A stretch of 64,000 nucleotides of DNA. Origin: JAAZPT01 sp034180455 (lineage in GTDB: Bacteria; Bacillota; Clostridia; Christensenellales; Aristaeellaceae). Below, piece by piece: positions 17,266-26,431 of this stretch (the stretch's first letter is position 1; the number at the start of each line of letters is the position of its first letter). The DNA is taken from positions 1-64,000 of the forward strand of contig JAXFOG010000014.1 in the NCBI GenBank assembly GCA_034180455.1, in the 5' to 3' direction. The position numbers and the translations under genes were made by a program. The notes beneath the pieces are model-generated. The model was not told where the DNA came from, did not search any database, and was given only the letters and a program-made list of their open reading frames with translations.

Positions 17266-18372
17266 TTACCATTCCTTAGCTGTTGATAAAAAGTCTTCAG
17301 CATTAGACACGATCTTTACAAACTTTTTCATAGCATAACCTATCATTTCTCCATTTAAAATATATACTGCACACCATTTATCATTTACGTCCATAGCAGA
17401 TACTATTTGAAATGGATATAACTTGGCTACAACTGCCGAACGGCCATCTGGTTTTTTACGTATATTTAACATTCCGTTTTCAAGCATTATAATTGCAGTA
17501 TTGTAGGCTTTTAATTCTTTATTATCTTTTTTATTCATCTTATCAGCCTCCGTAATCTCTTTATTTTCATTATTTTTTATTTCTTTATTATTTGTATTAA
17601 ATATAAGTGAATATAGTTTTTCTTTACTCATCCTTCCAAATAAGCCATCGTCCTTAAGCCCATGTTCTTTCTGGAATTGCTTTACTGCTTTTTCAGTATT
17701 TGCTCCAAACACACCATCAACCTTGCCTATGCTATAACCAAGTTGACTCAGATCATTCTGCATGTTTCTTACAAAATTTCCATTTGACCCAATCTTTAAT
17801 GTCGTATTTCCGTATCTATCAGAATATCCACTGCTTGGAGGTATGTTTGGAGTTGAAGAATTATTACTTTCAATGTGAACATATAAATAAGTATTCTTAG
17901 GTCTTTTTCTGGTATGTCTTTCATTTGTGTTTTTTATTACTCCTCTTTGATATACCTCTATTTCATTATTTCCATCATAGTCTCTTGCCACTATCATTAC
18001 ATGTCCATATGTATTACCCTTTAATTCAAATATTAAATCTCCTCTTAGAAGTCCATTTGGAGATTTTAAGTCTTTTCCGTTTAGATAAGGTATCGCTTTT
18101 TTGAAAATGGCTAACTTTAGGCTATGTGATCCACTCCATACCTTTCCTTTTCCATATGGACTTGCACCTTTTCTATAATCACACCACCAGCTACTATACC
18201 CATTCCCGTAACTAAATGGTATGCCTCCCTCATGTAAGCATTGACTTACAAAATTTGCACAATCTGTACTATCACCTTGTTTTTTGTATTTACTATCATA
18301 ATCTGGATATTGCGAACTCCATCCATTATAGTGTTCCATAGCATATTTTACAGCTTTATCTCTATCGTACAT
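17266..18372 (-). CDS. endolysin: amidase/cysteine peptidase + PG-binding + SH3
   Basis: A 368-residue lysin. Residues 1-160 are an amidase-6-like cysteine hydrolase domain (HYNGWSSQYPDYDS, DCANFVSQCLHEGG with Cys38, and His124 in TYGHVMIV). Residues about 190-258 form a PG_binding_1 domain (LKIGSNGNFV, LGYSIGKVDGVFG). An Asn/Glu/Lys-rich linker leads to a C-terminal SH3-like domain (MLNIRKKPDG, about 298-355). It cleaves host peptidoglycan at the end of infection. There is no signal peptide, so export depends on the adjacent holin genes. Confidence 0.9.
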   Translation of the reverse strand: MYDRDKAVKYAMEHYNGWSSQYPDYDSKYKKQGDSTDCANFVSQCLHEGGIPFSYGNGYSSWWCDYRKGASPYGKGKVWSGSHSLKLAIFKKAIPYLNGKDLKSPNGLLRGDLIFELKGNTYGHVMIVARDYDGNNEIEVYQRGVIKNTNERHTRKRPKNTYLYVHIESNNSSTPNIPPSSGYSDRYGNTTLKIGSNGNFVRNMQNDLSQLGYSIGKVDGVFGANTEKAVKQFQKEHGLKDDGLFGRMSKEKLYSLIFNTNNKEIKNNENKEITEADKMNKKDNKELKAYNTAIIMLENGMLNIRKKPDGRSAVVAKLYPFQIVSAMDVNDKWCAVYILNGEMIGYAMKKFVKIVSNAEDFLSTAKEW

Positions 18373-18387
18373 TTTGTTTTCCTTTCA

Positions 18388-18416
18388 ATAAAAAAACAAG
18401 CGAAAATGCTTGCCTT
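18388..18416 (-). terminator. intrinsic terminator after the lipoprotein gene
   Basis: CAAGC (18397-18401) pairs with GCTTG (18408-18412); read on the minus strand a run of seven T follows. It ends the 18,435-19,130 cargo gene just before the endolysin start. Confidence 0.75.
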
Positions 18417-18434
18417 TACATTTTATTTTTGATT

Positions 18435-19130
18435 TTAAGATGTTTTTTCTTTAAATATTATACTGTTATCGATCTTATTTTTACCTATTATAATTTCTGC
18501 CATCATATCTCTAAAATATTCAACATACGCATCGGCGCTTAATTCATTTATCTTTTTAAGCTCTTTATTACATGACATATTGTTTTGGCTAGGCTCATAT
18601 TCATCGACGCTTACACACTTAAATTTCCCTTTTACTTTTTTTAAAGTAAAACTAACGCTGTGATTAAAAATATAGTCAGAAAAATACTCAGACTTGTCAT
18701 TTAAGTCATCTTCAATACTCATTTCATCTATATATTGCTCTATTCCATCATTGATAAATAATTTACCATTTTCCCAAAGCTCTTTCAAAATACTAAAGTG
18801 CATACAAATTCCTTTGTTTTGAATATATACAACATAATTATCGCTATCTATTTGTTTTATAGCCTTGTCTATATACAATTTTGAAAAAAGAACGCTATCA
18901 GTAAGCTGATTTAATAATTCGTATGTAAGCTTTGTTTCTTTAAAGCTCATACCCATCTTTTTAATTGTCTGTTCTCCATCCATGCTATATAGTGGATACA
19001 TATCCTTATAGCATGTTTTAGCAATGCAATCCATCATTTCACTCGTAACGCTCGTAGATTCATATAATTTTTCACAATTACTTAGTACTGAAATTAGCAT
19101 AAAGAAAATTAATAATAAAGTCTTTCTCAT
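18435..19130 (-). CDS. predicted lipoprotein, unknown function (cargo gene)
   Basis: A 231-residue protein with an N-terminal lipoprotein signal: MRKTLLLIFFMLISVLSNC, with a lipobox-like LSNC and Cys19 as the likely lipidated residue. The rest is soluble and mixed alpha/beta, with no domain I recognise. It is inserted between tail and lysis genes, has a good ribosome-binding site (CAGGAG), an AT-rich promoter-like region upstream and its own terminator. That layout suggests expression from the prophage and exposure on the outside of the host membrane, for example as an exclusion or conversion factor (inference). Confidence 0.65.
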   Translation of the reverse strand: MRKTLLLIFFMLISVLSNCEKLYESTSVTSEMMDCIAKTCYKDMYPLYSMDGEQTIKKMGMSFKETKLTYELLNQLTDSVLFSKLYIDKAIKQIDSDNYVVYIQNKGICMHFSILKELWENGKLFINDGIEQYIDEMSIEDDLNDKSEYFSDYIFNHSVSFTLKKVKGKFKCVSVDEYEPSQNNMSCNKELKKINELSADAYVEYFRDMMAEIIIGKNKIDNSIIFKEKTS

Positions 19131-19194
19131 AGAATGCTCCTGAGTTTTATTTTCTTATATTTTACTACTTATCAAATTTAAATTAAATAGAAAA

Positions 19195-19219
19195 GAAAAG
19201 CCCGTAAATTAATACGGGC
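19195..19219 (-). terminator. intrinsic terminator at the end of the tail gene run
   Basis: GCCCGTA (19200-19206) and TACGGGC (19213-19219) form a 7-bp GC-rich stem followed, on the minus strand, by TTTTCTTTTC. It comes just after the small tail-associated gene and before the lipoprotein gene. Confidence 0.8.
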
Positions 19220-19233
19220 GATTCGTTATTGTG

Positions 19234-19368
19234 CTATTTCTCCTCGCACAACTCTTCTAAACCCTCGTCAACCAAAATCTGACGAACCTTAGGCTGTAGT
19301 TTAGCTGGTACTTCGCTAAATTTTGTTCTACCAGTAATTACCCTACTAGCAAATAACATAGCCAACAC
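19234..19368 (-). CDS. small conserved phage tail-region protein
   Basis: About 44 residues (VLAMLFASRVITGRTKFSEV then a helical acidic end). Similar short proteins starting LAMLFASRVI are common after tail-fibre genes in clostridial phages; their role is unknown. The frame stays open upstream to 19449, but a strong GGGGGAG lies five bases before the GTG at 19368, so I take that as the start. The upstream part (19369-19449) overlaps the previous stop in ATGA fashion and could instead be translated as an N-terminal extension. Confidence 0.55.
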   Translation of the reverse strand: MLAMLFASRVITGRTKFSEVPAKLQPKVRQILVDEGLEELCEEK

Positions 19369-19445
19369 TTCTTCTCCCCCTTTCCAAATAATATCATAAG
19401 CTAACTTGAGCTTTCTTATCGCTCGTACAATATATCCATATAGCC

Positions 19446-19802
19446 TCATACTTGAGGCTCCGTGGCGTTATCATCGGCATACACTATTCCTGCCATCTCT
19501 ACTATACAATCCTCCAACAATTGTAGTTGCTTATTATTTGCTTCAACTATTTTCTCATTTTTACCATTTTGCTTATCTATCGAATCGTACAAATTTAGAA
19601 TAACAGGATTCTCAATTGGTGAAATCATTTCACCAGTAAATTGCACTCCATCGCTTCTTGTCCATACCTCTCCGTCTGGAACATATCGGTATCCATTAAT
19701 GAACTTTTCATATTTTCCATCAAAAAAAGAGCATTCATGCTCTTTTCTTCCATCTGCTGGTTTTGTATGACATCTAAAGTCTTCATCTATATATATCTTC
19801 AT
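19446..19802 (-). CDS. conserved phage tail accessory protein
   Basis: 118 residues, beginning MKIYIDEDFRCH and containing CSFFDGKYEKFINGYRYVPDG and GEMISP. Proteins with this pattern are common next to tail-fibre or baseplate genes in clostridial phages. A C-terminal helical part (residues 70-110) could be a coiled coil. It starts one base after the preceding gene ends. Function unknown; likely part of the distal tail or a chaperone of the fibre. Confidence 0.65.
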   Translation of the reverse strand: MKIYIDEDFRCHTKPADGRKEHECSFFDGKYEKFINGYRYVPDGEVWTRSDGVQFTGEMISPIENPVILNLYDSIDKQNGKNEKIVEANNKQLQLLEDCIVEMAGIVYADDNATEPQV

Positions 19803-20273
19803 TTATAATACCTCAAATTTATAGTTATCCCATTGCGAATATCCTAACACTCCAATACTGTGCACACCTTTTATTTTACTTATATCGACCTCAATATATG
19901 AATCAGCTTTTAAAGTATTAATTCTCTTCGTCGCTAAAAACGCATGATTTATTAATACCGAGTCAAATTTCTCAATAGTGTCAGATTTAAAAACCCCAAA
20001 ATATCCACAAAAAGCTTCGCCAACAATGTTCGGGTCTTCATACACAAACTTCCCGTACATACGCAATTTCGTAAAATAACTAAGGTTTATCGGCTTACTT
20101 GCTACTAACTCTCGTCCGCCTTTATTGCCATATCTACACTCTACTCTATCAGCAAATATATTTGCTGTTCCGCTCAACATGGTTTTAGTAATAAAGTTGT
20201 CTTTGTTAGTACTATTAGTCATGATAGTTATCGTATAACTAATCGGTTCCTTGACTTCTAATAAACATTGCAT
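19803..20273 (-). CDS. tail-tip accessory protein, beta-rich (paralogue 2)
   Basis: 156 residues, predicted mostly beta strands, no signal peptide. Its second half shares a clear pattern with the next gene upstream (20278-20748): a Leu-Val-x-Ser-Lys motif, then Tyr-Gly-Lys-Phe-Val, a Phe-Gly-Val segment, Val-Asp-Ile/Val-Ser, and Ile-Gly-Val-x-Gly near the end. Position right after the fibre gene suggests a receptor-binding or fibre-head protein. The fold may be a jelly-roll carbohydrate-binding module, but I cannot assign a family. Confidence 0.6.
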   Translation of the reverse strand: MQCLLEVKEPISYTITIMTNSTNKDNFITKTMLSGTANIFADRVECRYGNKGGRELVASKPINLSYFTKLRMYGKFVYEDPNIVGEAFCGYFGVFKSDTIEKFDSVLINHAFLATKRINTLKADSYIEVDISKIKGVHSIGVLGYSQWDNYKFEVL

Positions 20274-20277
20274 TTAT

Positions 20278-20748
20278 TTATTTAACCTCTATTCTGTATA
20301 TTTCTCCGTCCCAAATTCCATACACGCCAATTCTATATTCACCACTTATATTGCTAACGTCTACAGTTTTAACTCCTGTATTATTCATATCATATATAGT
20401 AGCACCTGTAATCATAGCACGATCCGGCTTTAAAGTAGTACCCTTTTCATTCACATCTAAATTATTTTTTATAACTCCAAACCGAGGAATATAGTCGTTG
20501 CCGTCATGTTGCCTTACAAATTTACCATATAAACATATCGTTTTGTACGGCGTCAAATCAATATATTTACTACAAACTAAACTTTCAGCAGAGTGAATAC
20601 TTACGATGCTAATTACAATCTTATCAGCTCTTTTATCGGCTTTAGCGTTAAATACCGTCTTGCAAATTAATTCATTCGGAAATATATTTCTATATATTTG
20701 TTTTATTTTTTTTCGTACTCGTTTTATACATTTCAAAACAAACACCAC
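20278..20748 (-). CDS. tail-tip accessory protein, beta-rich (paralogue 1)
   Basis: 156 residues. A basic N-terminal stretch (MVFVLKCIKRVRKKIKQIYR) precedes a beta-rich domain. It resembles its downstream neighbour: SLVCSKYIDL / ELVASKPINL, LYGKFV / MYGKFV, VDVSNISGEYRIGV / VDISKIKGVHSIGV. It lies three bases after the long fibre gene stop. It is probably the fibre-associated host-recognition protein; the duplication would allow two receptor specificities or a hetero-oligomer (inference). Confidence 0.6.
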   Translation of the reverse strand: MVFVLKCIKRVRKKIKQIYRNIFPNELICKTVFNAKADKRADKIVISIVSIHSAESLVCSKYIDLTPYKTICLYGKFVRQHDGNDYIPRFGVIKNNLDVNEKGTTLKPDRAMITGATIYDMNNTGVKTVDVSNISGEYRIGVYGIWDGEIYRIEVK

Positions 20749-20751
20749 TTT

Positions 20752-23007
20752 CTACATTTCCTGTAAATAACACATTATCGTTATATTTTTTTTAGGCTTA
20801 TCAACAGCATAAAAAACAATTTCGCCTCTAACAGTTTCGGCATTGTAAATATTAGAATAAGCAGCAATATCTTCATTTATTTTATCGTAATCAATCGACA
20901 TGTCTATATTTAAATCAATGATACAAAGCGTGTTCTCTGTTATAGATTCGTTCTTTTGCGAATATACAAACTTGTTCTCTTGATCCACCCACGAATCAGC
21001 ATTTAAAACAAATTTTAGGTGTTTCATACTATGCCCTACATTTTGTTTTAGCTTACTAATTTCTGATTCGTTCGTGGCAATTTTACTGCCGTGTTGACCA
21101 ATTGTTAGCTTGTTATTATCAACGGTATTTCTAAGTTCGTTCTCTTTTTGTTCTAAATTGCTTATTTTTGTTATATATTCATTTGTAAAATCGTTGCTGC
21201 TTAGACCTTTTCCATTTTCTTTGTCAACTTTTCCACTATTAAGCTTAGAAATATCATCTTTATTAACATCTACTAAATTCTTGTACTCTGTTGTAAAATC
21301 GTTGCTGCTCAATTCCTTCCCATCAGCCTTGTCAACTTTTCCACTTTTTAGATTTGATACATCTGTCTTGATATTTGCTATATCGCCCTTGTTTGTATCA
21401 ACCTGAGTTTTATATACATTACTAAAATCGTTACTACTTAAACTCTTTCCAACAACCTTATCAACTTTTCCGCTTTTAAGCGTTGTTATGTCGCTCTTAT
21501 TAGTATCTACTTGGTTCTTATACTCTGTAGTAAAGTCATTCGTGCTTAAACTCTTTCCAGTGACTTTATCTACCTTGTTGTTTTGCAGATCAACACCAAG
21601 TCCGGCAAGTCTTGTAATCTCACTTTTATGTGAATCTGTAAAATCATTTGTGCTAAGTCCCTTGCCAGATACCTTATCAACTTTTTTCTCTAATTTTGCA
21701 TTTTCATTATCTCTAAATTGCTTAAGTCCATTGAGCTCCAAATATTTTTTTACAGAAGAAGTAATAGTTTCGCCATTGCTTATCTTGTTTACTTCATCAG
21801 TGCTTATATCGCTAAGACTCGTTCCTATCGGTCCTTGGTTCTCCCATGAGTTTCCAGTCCATCTATATACATTATATGGAGCTGTTTCTCCTACATTGTA
21901 TAAATCGCCTATTGTTGGATTGCTTACTCCTGTTCTAAGCGATTCCAATGTAGCAAAAGCTTTTCCTTTTATCATATAAGGAGCTCCGTCGTTACCTTGC
22001 CTTAGCTTAAAGTGCATTTCTCTATAACCATTTTGACCGATTGAAAATTCCACAGAAGCTGGCACGTTAGCCGCTACATTCTCGCTAGTAACCTTTAGGT
22101 TCTCTATCTCCTCCGAGGCCTTAGCTGCTCTCGTAGCCTCTCTTTCAGCATTTCCTATGGCTATTTTAGCGTCTGTAACCGTTGTATTGCACTCCGATGC
22201 TGCATTATTAGCATTTGATGCCGCTTCATTAGCTAAGTTAGCCTTTGCTTCAGCATTTGCCGCAGCGTTTGTAGCACTAACCATCGCCGATGACGCCTCA
22301 CTAGCTGCGCTATTAGCACTTTGCGTTGCCGAATCTACAAGGCTTAATGCACTGTTCATCTCTGATATCTTCATGTTTGCTGTAGAACTTGCAGTGTTCG
22401 CAGCGTTTGCTTTATCATCTGCATTACTAGCAGCCTTATTCGCTCTATCGGCAGCTGTATTGGCATTCTTTGTGGCGGTATCTGCTATTCCGGCTTTGCT
22501 ATTTGCATTTGATGCAGCTATATTCGCCATGCTGGCTTTTTCATTAGCATTATCCGCTGAGGTATTTGCTCTCTCGATTGCAGTATTTACTAAACTCGTT
22601 GCATTAGTAGCTGCCTCGGAAGACTTATTCGCAGCATCTTTTGCCGCATTAGCATTTGCTATAACAACATTTATGTTTTCTTTTAATCCAGCAAATTCTT
22701 GATTATTTGCATTAGCTTGATTTATAGCTATCTCAACTTTTTCGGCTTCATCAGTTGCTTTCTTAGCTGCAGCGTTTGCGCTATTTGCAGCAGTAGTTGC
22801 ATTGTTTGCTGCTTCTTCTGCTAAACTAGCTTTGTTATCAGCATTCTGAGTTGCAACATTGGCTCTTTGTATAGACTCATCAGCTATTGTTTTGGAGTTT
22901 GTAATATCATCATAGCATTGCTTTATGCTATCATGTATGGCATCTCTTACTTCAATTCCATAAACGGCATTTTTTATTTTATTCAGAAGTTCCGATATTA
23001 TTGCCAT
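20752..23007 (-). CDS. phage tail fibre with two repeat families
   Basis: A 751-residue fibre. Residues 1-40 are an attachment region. Residues about 45-310 are a heptad-like coiled coil very rich in Ala, Asn and Ser (ANxAAxxAN repeats). A linker with YMIKGKAFATLESLRTG and YNVGETAPYNVYRWTG follows (residues 340-385). Residues about 420-660 carry at least five repeats of about 33-35 residues with GKVDKVxGKxLSxNDF. The last 90 residues form a compact domain. Phage fibres with such repeats are trimeric. It overlaps the small upstream gene by 29 bases. Confidence 0.85.
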   Translation of the reverse strand: MAIISELLNKIKNAVYGIEVRDAIHDSIKQCYDDITNSKTIADESIQRANVATQNADNKASLAEEAANNATTAANSANAAAKKATDEAEKVEIAINQANANNQEFAGLKENINVVIANANAAKDAANKSSEAATNATSLVNTAIERANTSADNANEKASMANIAASNANSKAGIADTATKNANTAADRANKAASNADDKANAANTASSTANMKISEMNSALSLVDSATQSANSAASEASSAMVSATNAAANAEAKANLANEAASNANNAASECNTTVTDAKIAIGNAEREATRAAKASEEIENLKVTSENVAANVPASVEFSIGQNGYREMHFKLRQGNDGAPYMIKGKAFATLESLRTGVSNPTIGDLYNVGETAPYNVYRWTGNSWENQGPIGTSLSDISTDEVNKISNGETITSSVKKYLELNGLKQFRDNENAKLEKKVDKVSGKGLSTNDFTDSHKSEITRLAGLGVDLQNNKVDKVTGKSLSTNDFTTEYKNQVDTNKSDITTLKSGKVDKVVGKSLSSNDFSNVYKTQVDTNKGDIANIKTDVSNLKSGKVDKADGKELSSNDFTTEYKNLVDVNKDDISKLNSGKVDKENGKGLSSNDFTNEYITKISNLEQKENELRNTVDNNKLTIGQHGSKIATNESEISKLKQNVGHSMKHLKFVLNADSWVDQENKFVYSQKNESITENTLCIIDLNIDMSIDYDKINEDIAAYSNIYNAETVRGEIVFYAVDKPKKNITIMCYLQEM

Positions 23008-23149
23008 CGCTTATCTCCCCCATTTTTTTAATTATTTCATCACAGTTCTGACAAATGAACAAAAGATACGTAGCATTCTCCTCACCACGTATCTCTATTC
23101 TGTTTGCAGCTGTTTTTATCTCACTTATTTTCTTAATTATTTCATTCAT
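22979..23149 (-). CDS. small phage protein between Tal and fibre
   Basis: 56 residues, starting at ATG 23149 behind GAGG. Composition is helical with a Cys-x-x-Cys (ICQNCDEIIKK). It overlaps the fibre start by 29 bases, which points to translational coupling. No family recognised; its position suggests a small baseplate or fibre-assembly factor. Confidence 0.6.
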   Translation of the reverse strand: MNEIIKKISEIKTAANRIEIRGEENATYLLFICQNCDEIIKKMGEISDGNNIGTSE

Positions 23150-23165
23150 TTTGACCTCTTTAAAA

Positions 23166-25184
23166 TTATGGAGTAGTATATCCAGTTTCGTATCTCTTTC
23201 CGTTAATGTAAATTATATGACTATGTCTATGCACATGCGTATGATTCTTTAATGCGTATTTATTATTAAATTCTGTTTTTAGTTTTTGTATTTCATTATG
23301 TATAGTCGCCCACACATAATCTTCAGTTGCCACCGTTCGTCCTCCAACTTTTATGCTACGTCCAACCTCTAGGGTTCCACCGACACCTAATGAATTAGTA
23401 ACTGATAACGATTTTGTATTAATATATTCTGCATTACTTAATATGCTTTTTACAGTGTTAGCGCTTATTTTGTCAGCAACTATATTTTTTACTTCCAATA
23501 GTGCATTCTTCATCTGAATTAATTCAGATGTAAAATATGCATTTTTAGCATCAACTGTAACTAAGTCTGCTTTAAGTTCTATTTGAGAAAATAACTTTCC
23601 CTCAGTCTCCTCTGCTCTCGTTTTTATCGAAGCTATTGTCTCGCCCATTTCATTTTTATACTTGCTAAACATTATCTGTTCTGAATACAATTTTTTACTA
23701 ACTGCCTCTATTTTACTTATCGCTTCTATTTTAAAACTATTATGATCCTGAGCATTTTTTAATCCTTCTTGATGTATGGTTTGTATATTTAAGTTTGCTC
23801 TTGGTTGACCAGTCCCATCTGGACCAGTATCTAAAAATATCCCAACTTCATCTCTTAAAATAGCTACATCTCTTTTACGTTGTTCATATAAGTCAGATAA
23901 TCTAATATGCGTATCTCCATCCGTCCCTATATAATGATTTCTAAATTCTTCAAACTTTTTTTCAACTTTGTCTAATGTGAAATCTTCTTCCTCATCAATT
24001 GCACCTCCACCACCGCCTCCACTTCTCATAGAAGTTTCTGGATATTTTTCTCTGTTTTCCTGTTTCTGCTTATCTTTTCTATATCTTTCAGTAAGTGGCC
24101 TTGGTGGGAACCCAAAAGTATATTCATTTCTAGATGGATTATCAAAGTCGTATGTCATAGCAGTACAAGTTAAATATCCGGATATTTCGTGAGGGAATGA
24201 TTGTATATGCACCTTATCGCCTATTTTTATTCGACCATTACTGCCGTCTACAAAATGCATGTCTATCGCTCTTGCAGTTATGGATGTCGGCATTCCACTA
24301 TGCTTTTTCATATATTCCAATCCATTTTCAAGTAAAGTTGAAGCCTGATTTACATTTGGAAATACATAAGTTTTTACTATTCGTCCGTATTTTTTTACTT
24401 CATCTTGGTTTACTAGCTCTACACTTCCGCCATTTACACTCTCTATTGTTAAATGCTCATCGCCTATTGGAATAAGTACCGTAAACAAATCGTCGGCACT
24501 AATACTTTCATTTAGATCGAGTAAATTTTCTCCAAATCTTATTTTTTGAAGGGATACGCTGGTGTCTTCACCCATTATATCAATGTATATCGTATTCCCA
24601 TCTCTCCTCGTCTTTAAAAATCCTCCGCATTGATCTATTATGCACGTCTGTATTAATTCCATAGTTGTTTTCCATTCATCAACTATAGCATTTATATGTA
24701 TTTGATTGTAATCTATTTTACCAGTGTCTGGATCTTCTGTTTCATCGGATGCTCCACTCAAATGTATGTATTTATTCGGAATGTCAATTTTACCAACTGC
24801 GAATCTTTTGTCTTCGTCTACCATAGCATTATGCTTGCTTATAAATTTTGAAAATAAATCATGTACAGTTCCATCATATTTATCACTTCTTTGTACGCTG
24901 TCCATTAAATATGAAAGATCGCCCTCGCAATATACATTTTTTATATTTTCAAAGTTTTTATCATTGCTTAAAACTCGACCTCTAAATATTTCTTCCCCAT
25001 CAAGAAACACATTTACTCTAGTTCTCATCTGTTTTATATCTTTATAAAATCTGTGTTTTGGAGCTATCATAAATTCAAAAGATCCAGCTTTTCCTATATT
25101 ATACGAAAGTTTTTGCCCCCATGTTATCAGATCATCTTTTAGAGGATTAAATATACTATTACCATCAGCATATACTTCAATCAT
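23166..25184 (-). CDS. tail-associated protein Tal (distal tail/baseplate hub)
   Basis: 672 residues. The N-terminal 370 residues match the Siphovirus tail-associated/prophage endopeptidase tail family: MIEVYADGNSIFNPLKDDLI, FRGRVLS, LEVLQ-type beta barrels and NEYTFGFPPRPLTERYR. A Gly-rich hinge (SGGGGGGAIDEEEDF) leads to an alpha-helical stalk and a C-terminal VGGRTVATEDYVW segment with a His-rich tail (NHTHVHRHSHI), typical of metal-binding trimeric tail spikes. It follows Dit, overlapping it by 4 bases. Confidence 0.85.
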   Translation of the reverse strand: MIEVYADGNSIFNPLKDDLITWGQKLSYNIGKAGSFEFMIAPKHRFYKDIKQMRTRVNVFLDGEEIFRGRVLSNDKNFENIKNVYCEGDLSYLMDSVQRSDKYDGTVHDLFSKFISKHNAMVDEDKRFAVGKIDIPNKYIHLSGASDETEDPDTGKIDYNQIHINAIVDEWKTTMELIQTCIIDQCGGFLKTRRDGNTIYIDIMGEDTSVSLQKIRFGENLLDLNESISADDLFTVLIPIGDEHLTIESVNGGSVELVNQDEVKKYGRIVKTYVFPNVNQASTLLENGLEYMKKHSGMPTSITARAIDMHFVDGSNGRIKIGDKVHIQSFPHEISGYLTCTAMTYDFDNPSRNEYTFGFPPRPLTERYRKDKQKQENREKYPETSMRSGGGGGGAIDEEEDFTLDKVEKKFEEFRNHYIGTDGDTHIRLSDLYEQRKRDVAILRDEVGIFLDTGPDGTGQPRANLNIQTIHQEGLKNAQDHNSFKIEAISKIEAVSKKLYSEQIMFSKYKNEMGETIASIKTRAEETEGKLFSQIELKADLVTVDAKNAYFTSELIQMKNALLEVKNIVADKISANTVKSILSNAEYINTKSLSVTNSLGVGGTLEVGRSIKVGGRTVATEDYVWATIHNEIQKLKTEFNNKYALKNHTHVHRHSHIIYINGKRYETGYTTP

Positions 25185-25879
25185 AACAATCCTCCAATAA
25201 ATTCGATGTCTACTTTTCCTTTTCCACTAAATAACATTTGATTCTTTCCTGGTTCTAATATAATATTTTCTATTTTATTTCCACCAACTTTTAATTTATA
25301 CTTCGTTCCGTTATATGTTACTTCCATTGGAGCACTTACAAATATAGTTGGTATTATTTTCATTCTATCTCCAAATACCGTCAGATTGAGTTCGCCATCA
25401 ACTGTCAAATCCTTATAATATCTTATTATGTCAGTTTCAAAATTGAATGTGTCCCATATCCATGCTCCTTCTACTGAATTGTATTTCTTGTATGGTCCTA
25501 ATTCATAATCGATTACTATTGTTGACCAATCTTTTTGTGAGTTCCAAGCGTTTACACTAAGTCGTCCTTCATAGTAATAATTTGGATCATCTTCCAGTAT
25601 TATTTTAAATTCGTTTCCATGCAAATATGCCATTATCTCACTATATAATATCTGCCATTCTCTAAAGTCATTTTCTACTGCAAATTCCCAAGAACCCACT
25701 CTATCGCTAAACAGCACTTGGCCAGTTAATACAGTAGAAAGATCAAGCGCTCCATCTGCCCCTGGTATGTCTACAAAGCTCATTTTAGCTTTTGGTGGGT
25801 TTACAAGCGGTCTGCTCGTTGGTATTAAATGCCAATCGTCCCACGTATTCTTATCTCCTATGGTTATAGAATGATACAT
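25181..25879 (-). CDS. distal tail protein Dit
   Basis: 232 residues. MYHSITIGDKNTWDDWHLIP at the N-terminus and the IPGADGALDLSTVLTG motif match Dit proteins of Gram-positive siphophages, which form a hexameric ring between tail tube and fibre. The ATG at 25879 lies 8 bases after GGAG; an in-frame GTG three codons upstream is less well spaced. Normally Dit directly follows the tape measure gene; here the cargo gene 25,965-26,408 is wedged between them. Confidence 0.88.
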   Translation of the reverse strand: MYHSITIGDKNTWDDWHLIPTSRPLVNPPKAKMSFVDIPGADGALDLSTVLTGQVLFSDRVGSWEFAVENDFREWQILYSEIMAYLHGNEFKIILEDDPNYYYEGRLSVNAWNSQKDWSTIVIDYELGPYKKYNSVEGAWIWDTFNFETDIIRYYKDLTVDGELNLTVFGDRMKIIPTIFVSAPMEVTYNGTKYKLKVGGNKIENIILEPGKNQMLFSGKGKVDIEFIGGLL

Positions 25880-25901
25880 GCCACCCACTCCTTTTCTATA
25901 T

Positions 25902-25936
25902 TAAAAAAGCTCCTACAATTTATGTAAGAACTTTTT
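25902..25936 (-). terminator. intrinsic terminator of the cargo gene
   Basis: AAAAAGTTCTTACA and TGTAGGAGCTTTTTT (minus strand) form a long near-perfect hairpin with a T-tail, just after the secreted cargo gene and before the dit ribosome-binding site. Confidence 0.75.
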
Positions 25937-25964
25937 AATTAATCAGTTTTTAACTCTGACTTAT

Positions 25965-26408
25965 TTATTCAGACCATTTTTTCTTTGTTGTTCTAGTTAA
26001 AGTTGCAATTTCCATACCTTCAACTTTAAGTGTTTGCCCTTTTTTAATATTAAAAGTATATTCATATCCATCAGACTTATACTTATTAAAATATGCATCA
26101 AGTATATATGTATCTTCTGCTTCTTTAATGTATATCGCACCATATGAATTGTTCTTAATGATCTTTAGGGTATATATCCCTTCTGGTATATCAGAATCAC
26201 AAATGTATGAGCCATTAGAAATAAGATCCGACTCATCATATGCTATTATTTTTTCCAATTTTCGATTGCTTATTTCTTCGTTGATTTTATCCCTCAATTC
26301 AAGTATCTCTTTATCTTTAAATAATTTTAAATCAATTTTTTCCTCTGCAATTCCTGCTACTGATAAACTAATAAGCAATGCCAAAAATATACTAACCAGT
26401 TTCTTCAT
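25965..26408 (-). CDS. secreted protein of unknown function (cargo gene)
   Basis: 147 residues. A clear signal peptide (MKKLVSIFLALLISLSVAG, cleavage near residue 21), a charged helical region, then a beta-rich domain with ICDSDIPEGIYTLKI and YGAIYI. The latter resembles extracellular modules annotated as unknown in Firmicutes. It has its own promoter inside a palindrome (26432-26466) and its own terminator (25902-25936), inside the tail operon between tape measure and Dit. This is the layout of a moron, probably expressed in the lysogen. Confidence 0.7.
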   Translation of the reverse strand: MKKLVSIFLALLISLSVAGIAEEKIDLKLFKDKEILELRDKINEEISNRKLEKIIAYDESDLISNGSYICDSDIPEGIYTLKIIKNNSYGAIYIKEAEDTYILDAYFNKYKSDGYEYTFNIKKGQTLKVEGMEIATLTRTTKKKWSE

Positions 26409-26431
26409 AGTAAACCCCCTAATTAAATTTT

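Noticed and set aside
22157..22702. 181-residue plus-strand Ala/Leu-rich frame
   Set aside because: It is the complement of the Ala/Asn repeat coiled coil of the fibre gene; an artefact of codon bias.
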